From: an uncultured Bacillota bacterium
GTDB lineage: Bacteria; Bacillota; Clostridia; Oscillospirales; Oscillospiraceae
Direction: 5' to 3'
Length of the DNA: 64,000 nucleotides
NCBI GenBank assembly: GCA_947383275.1
Contig: CANDCW010000002.1
Location: forward strand, 1 to 64,000
Position numbers and translations under genes: made by a program. Under the pieces are notes generated by a model. It ran no database searches. It was not told the origin of the DNA and worked only from the letters and a program-made list of their open reading frames with translations. Numbering within the stretch: the first letter of the stretch is position 1; each line of letters begins with the position of its first letter. Positions 58,253 to 64,000 of the stretch are shown piece after piece.

Positions 58253-58282
58253 GTTCTTGTCTTTTTTTAAAAAAGAAAGAAC
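58253..58282. repeat. AT-rich near-palindrome between trpS and the tagO-like gene
   Basis: GTTCTTGTCTTTTTT and AAAAAAGAAAGAAC form a hairpin of about 14 bp with one bulged base. It is in the 86-base gap between two co-directional minus-strand genes and may be the trpS terminator or a dispersed intergenic repeat. Confidence 0.55.
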
Positions 58283-58318
58283 CAAAGGAAAAAACTTCCT
58301 TGTTTGTTGCGGTGGGGG

Positions 58319-59317
58319 TCAGCGAGGGACGAAGCCCACCTTTTTATAGACCTTGCGCAGAGTCTTATTAGCCACATAGGAGGCTTTCTCCGCGCCGGCT
58401 TTATAGACGCTTTCCAAGTATACCTTATCGGCCAATATGCGGGCGGCTTCCTCTCTTATGGGGCGCAGGGTCTCTACTACAGCCTCGCCAACGGCAGGCT
58501 TGAATTTACCATATCCCTGACCGGCAAACTCTATTTCGATTTCCTCAAAGCTCTTTCCGGTGACAGCGGAATAGATATTCATCAGGTTGGCTACGCCAGG
58601 CTTGTTTTCCGGGTCGTAACGGACGGGATTCTCGGTGTCGCTATCGGTGATGGCCCGCTTGAATTTGCGCTGGATATCCTCGGGCTTTTCCATGAGGAAG
58701 ACACAGCCCTCTGAGATAGATTTGGACATTTTGCTGTCCGGGGTGGTCAAACCCATAATCCGGGCCCCCGTCTTTGGAATGTAAGGTTCGGGCATTTTGA
58801 ACACGTCGCCATAGATGCCGTTGAACCGCTGGACGATGTTCCGGGTGAGCTCCACGTGCTGCTTCTGGTCTTCACCCACTGGGACGAAATCGGGCTGATA
58901 GAGAAGGATGTCCGCTGCCATAAGGGAGGGGTAGGTAAACAGGCCGCCGTTGATGTTGTCTTTATGTTTGGCGGATTTGTCCTTGAATTGGGTCATGCGG
59001 GACAGCTCACCGAACATGGTATAGCAGTTCAGCACCCAGCCCAGCTCCGCGTGCTGGGGGACGTGGGACTGGATGAAAAGGGTGTTTTTCTCCGGGTCCA
59101 GGCCGCAGGCGATGTACTGGGCAAGCTGCTCCAGGGTACGGCGGCGCAGGTCGGCGGGGTTTTGCCGGACGGTGATGGTGTGCATGTCGGCCATAAAGTA
59201 GTAACAGTCAAACTCCTCGGCCCGGGCGGCCCAGTTTTTGATGGCGCCCAGGTAGTTGCCCAGGTGCAGGTCGCCGCTGGGCTGGATGCCGGAGAGCATT
59301 ACTTTCTTTTCGTTCAT
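58319..59317 (-). CDS. trpS: Tryptophanyl-tRNA synthetase
   Basis: A 332-residue class I synthetase charging tRNA-Trp. The HIGH-type motif is PSGDLHLGNY and the KMSKS motif is DSKMSKSI; both are intact. GEDQKQHVELTR is a family block. I place the start at ATG 59317 (MNEKKVMLSG) with AAAGGAG nine bases upstream; an in-frame start 14 codons earlier is less good. The leader is only about 50 bases, too short for a T-box. Confidence 0.98.
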   Translation of the reverse strand: MNEKKVMLSGIQPSGDLHLGNYLGAIKNWAARAEEFDCYYFMADMHTITVRQNPADLRRRTLEQLAQYIACGLDPEKNTLFIQSHVPQHAELGWVLNCYTMFGELSRMTQFKDKSAKHKDNINGGLFTYPSLMAADILLYQPDFVPVGEDQKQHVELTRNIVQRFNGIYGDVFKMPEPYIPKTGARIMGLTTPDSKMSKSISEGCVFLMEKPEDIQRKFKRAITDSDTENPVRYDPENKPGVANLMNIYSAVTGKSFEEIEIEFAGQGYGKFKPAVGEAVVETLRPIREEAARILADKVYLESVYKAGAEKASYVANKTLRKVYKKVGFVPR

Positions 59318-59372
59318 GAATGTTTGCTCCTTTATCTCAGAACGCCTGCCGGCGCTCATATAATATCACCAT

Positions 59373-59401
59373 ATTGTACCACCAATAAAAGAGAAAGGCA
59401 A
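59373..59401 (-). promoter_or_regulatory. Promoter of trpS
   Basis: On the minus strand TTGCCT (59401-59396), 17-base spacer, TACAAT (59378-59373). Confidence 0.7.
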
Positions 59402-59491
59402 CTGTTTTGGGGGATTTGTCAGGATAAAAAAGGAATTGTTTCCAATTTGGACATAATGTGCTATCATTAAGGGGAAAAGGAGGGATTTTCT

Positions 59492-59743
59492 GTGTCTTGG
59501 TACGTTTATATCCTCCGCTGCGGGGATGGAACGCTATACACCGGTATCACCGATGATATCCCCCGCCGCCTAGCCGCCCACCGCAGCGGCAAGGGAGCCA
59601 AGTATACCCGGGGGAGAGGGCCGCTGAAGCTGGCCTACGCCGAAGAGGTCCCCGACAAATCCGCAGCCCTGCGCCGGGAGGCAGCCATTAAGAAGCTGAG
59701 CAGGGCGGAGAAGGAAAAGCTGATCGAGCGCGCAAAAAAATAG
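59492..59743 (+). CDS. GIY-YIG domain protein (YhbQ/UPF0213 type)
   Basis: An 83-residue single-domain GIY-YIG nuclease-like protein. The motif pair is seen as YVYILRCGDGTLYTGIT, with the catalytic Arg in DIPRRLAAH and a conserved Glu/Lys-rich end (RREAAIKKLSRAEKEKL). Family members are small nucleases with poorly known DNA-processing roles. The start is GTG 59492, preceded by AAAGGAGG. Single gene, convergent with the next minus-strand gene. Confidence 0.93.
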   Translation: MSWYVYILRCGDGTLYTGITDDIPRRLAAHRSGKGAKYTRGRGPLKLAYAEEVPDKSAALRREAAIKKLSRAEKEKLIERAKK

Positions 59744-59773
59744 GACCGCCCAGGAAAACCAGACGGTCCTATT
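59736..59773 (-). terminator. Terminator of the 600-residue membrane protein gene
   Basis: Inverted repeat AATAGGACCG (59739-59748) and CGGTCCTATT (59764-59773). On the minus strand it is followed by a T-run (TTTTTTT), so it acts on the minus-strand gene and lies across the 3' end of the GIY-YIG gene. Confidence 0.8.
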
Positions 59774-59778
59774 GCATG

Positions 59779-61581
59779 CTATTGGGGGAGGGGAAGGCCG
59801 GAACCCGTGACGATGGGGGGAACATTCAGCGAATCAAGGGACGCTTGTATATCATCTGCGGGGACAAGGGGGGCAGTCCCTTGTCCCGGAGCGGTTTCCA
59901 GGCGTTCTACATCAAACGCGGGCTGGCAGATGCCGCCTGCCGCGGGGTAGAAGCTGATTGTTACCTTATCTCCCACATTCAGCAGAATGGCCCAGGGCAC
60001 TTCACCGGCGCTGAATCCATAGTAGCCGTCCTCCGACGTATCTCCCTCCAGACGGACATAATATTGAGTGGTGCCGTTGACCACAGCGCTGCGGATTTCG
60101 GCAATTGTTCCGGTAATCTCATCGTAGGGCATCTGTTCTGTCTGGGTGACCCCCTTGTCGGTGAGCATCTGGATATACTTCTGTTCGCAGACGGGGACGG
60201 TATCCCCGATGGCCACGATGTCATACCGGGCCACGTTAACCATGGCGTAGGTCTTTACCAGATTGGCCGCGTCCTTCAGGGGAATGAAGTAGGTGGGCTC
60301 CCCGGCGAGGTTCAGCAGCAGGGGGAAGGTAGCAGTGTAGCCCAGGTCCTGGACCACGCCCTGAGCGGAGGCCATGGCGGCGTATTCTGTGGCGCCGGGG
60401 GCGGTGTAGAAGTGGGTCTCCTTAGTGCGCATGTTGCACAGCAGGAATCCCAGGTTGGACTGGTCGGCGTTGGCGGAAGTGACCCCGGTATAGGCGTACA
60501 CATCATCGTTCATGGCGATGTAATTGTAGCCGTCGGTGGTCTGAGTCACGTCCTTCTGCCCCAGGATGGAGTTGATAAAGCCGTGAATCAGGGTGCCGTA
60601 ATAGTCATACTGCTGCATAATCAGCTCCGGGACGTAGAGGGTGTCCACCCAGTTGGGGACCTCCTCGCAGTACTGGCACTGGCCGGTGACGGCGTCCACC
60701 AGCACAGCCCCCTGGATATCCACCCCGCCGAACAGGCCAATGCGCTTGACCACCCGGGGGGCGATCCAGAAGGGGTGACCCTCCTCGTTGATCTCAAATT
60801 CCGGAGTGGCAAACATCATGGTAGGGTAGTGGAAACGCAGGTGGCGCAGAATGTTCCGGTTCAGCGGCTCGGAGAAGGAGTACTTCATGCCCTCGCTCAG
60901 GCGGGTGACAGTGGCCTCCTGGGTGACCATGTCCACCACTACATAGGCGGGCAGGCCATTGCCCCGGTTGGTGAACCACTTAATCAGGTCGGCATAAGCG
61001 ATGGGGGCAACCCGGACGGGCCGGCCCTGGTAGTTGATCTGGGTGGAGTCGCCCGAGTATTCAAACTGGCTGACCATGTCGCTGAGGGTGCCCATCTGAC
61101 GGTCGCCCAAAAACTCGGCGGAGGAGCGGTCCAGGGTAGGAATTTCGTTGAAGGAAATTTGAGCCACATCGGCGGCAAAGTCGCCGGTCTGGACGGTGAG
61201 CAGGCTCCGGTAGGCGGAGGCCCGGAAGATGGGCAGGGAGATGATCTGCCCCACAACGGCCACCACAACCACAGCAGCAAAGAGGATCAACACCGGCAGG
61301 CAGCTTTTTTTGACAAACCGGAACCAGTCCTTAATTTTCTCTTTGGGTGTGCGGACAACGGAGTACTCACCCTTATCCATGGGTTTGGCGGATAGAATAA
61401 AAACGCAGACGGTGTACACCACGCACAGCAGCCCCAGGAAACTGTAGAAGTCACCTGACTGGGGATTGAGGGCGGGCAGGGAGATATAGAAGTAGACAAA
61501 CCCTACCGCCGCCGTAATCAGCAGGCTGACCAGCAGACTGCCGGTTCGGCCCATAGGTTTGCGGTCCTTTTTTTCTTTCAA
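59779..61581 (-). CDS. Large membrane-anchored protein of unknown function
   Basis: A 600-residue protein, not recognised. Three hydrophobic segments lie near the N-terminus (about 14-35, 45-65 and 92-115), followed by about 480 residues probably outside the membrane. The outer part contains repeated beta-rich stretches (VDIQGAVLVDAVTGQCQYC, YVVVDMVTQEATVTRL) that look like PepSY-type folds, which is inference. An OB-like segment near the end (EITGTIAEIRSAVVNGTTQYYV) resembles small beta-barrels. I prefer the TTG start at 61581, eight bases after GAGAGGAG; an in-frame ATG at 61617 lacks a site. It is transcribed alone, divergent from gltX. Confidence 0.82.
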   Translation of the reverse strand: MKEKKDRKPMGRTGSLLVSLLITAAVGFVYFYISLPALNPQSGDFYSFLGLLCVVYTVCVFILSAKPMDKGEYSVVRTPKEKIKDWFRFVKKSCLPVLILFAAVVVVAVVGQIISLPIFRASAYRSLLTVQTGDFAADVAQISFNEIPTLDRSSAEFLGDRQMGTLSDMVSQFEYSGDSTQINYQGRPVRVAPIAYADLIKWFTNRGNGLPAYVVVDMVTQEATVTRLSEGMKYSFSEPLNRNILRHLRFHYPTMMFATPEFEINEEGHPFWIAPRVVKRIGLFGGVDIQGAVLVDAVTGQCQYCEEVPNWVDTLYVPELIMQQYDYYGTLIHGFINSILGQKDVTQTTDGYNYIAMNDDVYAYTGVTSANADQSNLGFLLCNMRTKETHFYTAPGATEYAAMASAQGVVQDLGYTATFPLLLNLAGEPTYFIPLKDAANLVKTYAMVNVARYDIVAIGDTVPVCEQKYIQMLTDKGVTQTEQMPYDEITGTIAEIRSAVVNGTTQYYVRLEGDTSEDGYYGFSAGEVPWAILLNVGDKVTISFYPAAGGICQPAFDVERLETAPGQGTAPLVPADDIQASLDSLNVPPIVTGSGLPLPQ

Positions 61582-61696
61582 AGCAAGATTCTCCTCTCTG
61601 ACGGCAGGGGAGGCCATTGGCTGCCCGCCGCTTTCTATATAGCATATACGCTTTTTGGGAAAAAAGCAATGAATAGAAGATTAAATTTTAAAAGTC

Positions 61697-61725
61697 TTGC
61701 CAAACAGGGAAAGATTCAATATAAT
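61697..61725 (+). promoter_or_regulatory. Promoter of gltX
   Basis: TTGCCA (61697-61702), 17-base spacer, TATAAT (61720-61725), 65 bases before the start. Leader too short for a T-box. Confidence 0.8.
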
Positions 61726-61790
61726 GGTAAGGCAAAAAGGAAAGAACGGAGCAATGGAGTTTTGCACAAAAACGGTTGGAGGAGAGTATC

Positions 61791-63275
61791 ATGGCACTTG
61801 ACATGAAATATTTTGAAGAGATGGAAGCAAAAATCCCCAAGGGAAAGGTGCGCACCCGGTTTGCGCCCTCTCCCACGGGTTACATGCACGTAGGCAACCT
61901 GCGCACGGCGCTGTACACCTGGCTGATTGCCCGAAACGCCGGGGGGACGTTTATCCTGCGCATTGAAGATACCGACCAGGGCCGTCTGGTGGAGGGCGCT
62001 ACCGATGTCATTTATAAGACGCTGGCCGAATGCAGGCTGGACCACGATGAGGGGCCTGACGTGGGCGGCCCTGTGGCCCCCTACATTCAATCGGAGCGGC
62101 GGGACACCTATGGCAAATATGCCCGCCTGCTCATTGAGAAAGGCTACGCCTACTACTGTTTCTGTGAAAAGGTGGAGAGCGGGGAGGACTCGGGCGAGTT
62201 TGAGAGGGCCGGCGACCCCTGCCGCGCCCTGCCTCCGGAGGAGGCTCAGGCCCGGGCGGATGCCGGGGAGCCCTACGTCATCCGTCAAAAAATTCCGCAG
62301 GAGGGGACTACCACGTTCCACGACGCCATCTTTGGCGATATTACTGTGGAAAATAAGACGCTTGATGACCAGGTGCTCATCAAACGAGACGGTATGCCCA
62401 CTTACAACTTCGCCAATGTCATTGACGATCACCTGATGGGCATCACCCACGTGGTTCGAGGCAGCGAATATCTGTCCTCCGCCCCCAAGTACAATCTGCT
62501 CTATGAGGGCTTCGGTTGGGACATTCCCACCTATGTCCACTGCTCTCCCGTTATGCGGGACGCCCAAAATAAGATGTCCAAACGCCACGGCGACCCTTCT
62601 TATGAAGACCTGAAGGACCAGGGCTTCCTCACAGAAGCTATCCTTAACTATGTGGCCCTGCTGGGCTGGTCTCCCCGGGGTGACATCGCGGAGCAGGAGA
62701 TCTTTTCCCTGGAGGAGCTGGCCCGCGCGTTCGACCTGGCGGGCATGTCCAAGTCTCCCGCCATCTTCGACATTGAGAAGCTGACCCATTTTAACGCCCT
62801 ATACCTCCGCGCCATGTCCCCGGAAGACTTTGCCCAGGCTGCCGCGCCTTATATCAGGCAGGCTGTAAAGGATGAGCGCCTGCCGCTTTCTGAGATTGCC
62901 GCGCTGCTTCAGGCACGGTGCGAAAAGCTTACCGACATTCCGGAGAAGGTGGCCTTTTTCAACGCGCTTCCGGAGTATGGTGTGGACCTGTTTACCAACA
63001 AGAAGTCTAAGACCAACCCGGAGGTCTCCAAGGCCATGCTGAAGGCTGCCATTCCCATGCTGGAGGAGATCCCCAATTGGACACAAGATGCCGTCCATGA
63101 CGGTTTGGTGGCTTTGGCGGAACAGCTGGAGGTCAAGAACGCCACTCTTATGTGGCCGGTGCGTATTGCTGCGGCTGGTCAGGCGGTTACCCCTGGAGGT
63201 GCGGTGGAAATCTGCTGCATCTTGGGGAAAGAAGAGACCCTCCGCCGCTTGAGACTGGGCCTGGACAAGCTATAA
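61791..63275 (+). CDS. gltX: Glutamyl-tRNA synthetase
   Basis: A 494-residue class I synthetase. The HIGH-type motif is FAPSPTGYMHVGNLRTALY and the KMSKS motif is NKMSKRHGD; both are intact. The anticodon-binding alpha-helical domain follows to the end (KTNPEVSKAMLKAAIP). ATG 61791 follows GGAGGAG by six bases. In most Clostridia this enzyme either charges tRNA-Glu only or also tRNA-Gln with later amidation; the sequence alone does not decide. A long inverted repeat lies right after the stop. Confidence 0.97.
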   Translation: MALDMKYFEEMEAKIPKGKVRTRFAPSPTGYMHVGNLRTALYTWLIARNAGGTFILRIEDTDQGRLVEGATDVIYKTLAECRLDHDEGPDVGGPVAPYIQSERRDTYGKYARLLIEKGYAYYCFCEKVESGEDSGEFERAGDPCRALPPEEAQARADAGEPYVIRQKIPQEGTTTFHDAIFGDITVENKTLDDQVLIKRDGMPTYNFANVIDDHLMGITHVVRGSEYLSSAPKYNLLYEGFGWDIPTYVHCSPVMRDAQNKMSKRHGDPSYEDLKDQGFLTEAILNYVALLGWSPRGDIAEQEIFSLEELARAFDLAGMSKSPAIFDIEKLTHFNALYLRAMSPEDFAQAAAPYIRQAVKDERLPLSEIAALLQARCEKLTDIPEKVAFFNALPEYGVDLFTNKKSKTNPEVSKAMLKAAIPMLEEIPNWTQDAVHDGLVALAEQLEVKNATLMWPVRIAAAGQAVTPGGAVEICCILGKEETLRRLRLGLDKL

Positions 63276-63277
63276 TG

Positions 63278-63310
63278 TGACAAGAGCCGCCTGCCTGGCG
63301 GCTCTTGTCA
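63278..63310. terminator. Inverted repeat between gltX and the LysR gene
   Basis: TGACAAGAGCCGCC (63278-63291) pairs perfectly with GGCGGCTCTTGTCA (63297-63310), 5-base loop. T-runs are short, but position between convergent genes suits a shared terminator. Confidence 0.8.
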
Positions 63311-63348
63311 TATTAAGTGCGCTGGCGGCGATTTTTAACCGCCCGCTT

Positions 63349-64000
63349 TTATCGAACCCAAGTTTTAGAAAACTGGACCGCCGTATCCACCAAAGGGGAG
63401 GCCACATCCTTTCTGCAGGCTACCCCCACTTCTTTTACAATTGGCTCGTTCAATTTCAATTCGGCAACGCCGCTGAAAGGGTGGACCCTGAACTCCTCTG
63501 AGGGAAGCAGCGCCACGCCCAGTCCGCCCCGAACCATGTACAGACCCATTGTGGGGCTGGCCGAACGGCAGATAATACGAGGTTCAAAACCCGCCTTTCG
63601 GCAAGCGGCCAAGCAGAGTTCCGAGGCCACCTGGCCCGTCTGGTGAAAGATAAAGTCCTCATCCTTCAGCTCTTCCAGGCTGACATGGTCCCTCCTTGCC
63701 AGGGGATGGATGGTGGGGACCGCTAAGGAGTACACGTCCTCACCCAATTTAAAAAACTCCAAGCCAGTTGGAATGCCGGATATAGGACGGTTTAAAAATG
63801 CTGCGTCAATTTTCCGTTCCAGCAGCTGTTCGAACAGACGGTAGGTGCCATCCTGCACGATATTGAGGGAGACCTCCGGATAGCTGCCGCAGAAAGCGGA
63901 CAACAGACCGCCGAAATCAATGCATTGCAGGCTGGTGATTATGCCCAGATTCAGCGTGCCCCTGCGCACCCCGGCGTATAGGGACATCTTGGCCTGAAGG
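63349..64000 (-). CDS. LysR family transcriptional regulator, 3' part (gene runs off the right edge)
   Basis: The last 217 codons of a LysR-type regulator. The visible part is the effector-binding domain: it starts LQAKMSLYAGVRRGTLNLGI, then SLQCIDFGGLLSAFCGSYPEV, and the second lobe with RRDHVSLEELKDEDFI and GGLGVALLPSEE. The helix-turn-helix is beyond base 64000. The ATG at 63987 is internal, not the start, since the frame stays open to the edge. Target and inducer are unknown. It is convergent with gltX. Confidence 0.92.
   Translation of the reverse strand, partial: LQAKMSLYAGVRRGTLNLGIITSLQCIDFGGLLSAFCGSYPEVSLNIVQDGTYRLFEQLLERKIDAAFLNRPISGIPTGLEFFKLGEDVYSLAVPTIHPLARRDHVSLEELKDEDFIFHQTGQVASELCLAACRKAGFEPRIICRSASPTMGLYMVRGGLGVALLPSEEFRVHPFSGVAELKLNEPIVKEVGVACRKDVASPLVDTAVQFSKTWVR

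Noticed and set aside
58319..63275. T-box control of trpS and gltX
   Set aside because: Leaders are about 50 and 60 bases with no specifier hairpin or T-box sequence.

Overview
This is a chromosomal window from a fairly high-GC, Gram-positive anaerobe of the class Clostridia. The most likely family is Oscillospiraceae (Flavonifractor or Lawsonibacter-like); that placement is inference. Supporting signs are strong AGGAGG-type ribosome binding sites with frequent GTG and TTG starts, the Firmicute AddAB recombinase instead of RecBCD, a YlmC/YmxH-type PRC-barrel protein, a DUF4364 protein, and a flavodiiron-rubredoxin protein typical of anaerobes. Nearly the whole window is single-copy housekeeping and envelope genes. 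I see no tRNA, rRNA, CRISPR array, transposase, integrase or prophage gene.

Layout. 1-6.6 kb (minus strand): the 5' third of rpoC, then complete rpoB with a long leader and its own promoter, a secreted SH3/NlpC-P60 cell-wall hydrolase, and a small unknown gene whose promoter is covered by a WalR-like direct repeat. 6.7-8.1 kb: a MATE exporter. 8.3-14.4 kb (minus): a five-gene restriction-modification cassette of the LlaJI/BsuMI kind, with two cytosine-5 methyltransferases, a small possible DNA-recognition protein, a McrB-like AAA+ motor and a LlaJI-family nuclease. It looks more AT-rich than its flanks. 14.5-21 kb (plus): gamma-glutamyltransferase, glycerol kinase, a zinc-ribbon protein, acyl-ACP thioesterase, a tiny membrane protein and guaB. 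21-29.5 kb (plus): addB, an alpha/beta hydrolase, a pyridoxal-kinase-like gene and addA. 29.6-36.4 kb: YlmC-like protein, a membrane glycosyltransferase, a flavodiiron protein (minus), trmD, degV, an HD hydrolase, and a LytTR/DUF3021 regulator pair with a clear direct-repeat operator.

36.5-41.6 kb (minus): a MarR-controlled heterodimeric ABC exporter and a Crp/Fnr regulator. 41.7-44.5 kb (plus): leuC-leuD-leuB, without leuA. 44.5-50 kb (plus): an MBOAT/DHHW O-acetylation pair, purB and an AI-2E-family permease. 50-55.3 kb: a flavin-binding PPOX-fold protein, DUF4364, a Cys-rich protein, cardiolipin synthase, a phosphodiesterase and a run of three small unknown proteins. 55.2-61.6 kb: an anchored unknown protein, wecB and a wecA/tagO-like gene (teichoic-acid or polysaccharide initiation), trpS, a GIY-YIG protein and a 600-residue membrane-anchored unknown. 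61.8 kb to the end: gltX and part of a LysR regulator.

I do not see a wholly new system. The most interesting items are the split architecture of the restriction module, the LytTR operator, the WalR-like promoter, a 24% GC patch inside wecB, a duplicated insert in one ABC subunit, two places where a promoter is nested in the preceding terminator, and the cluster of small unknown proteins. All promoters and operators are read by eye; none is experimentally supported here.
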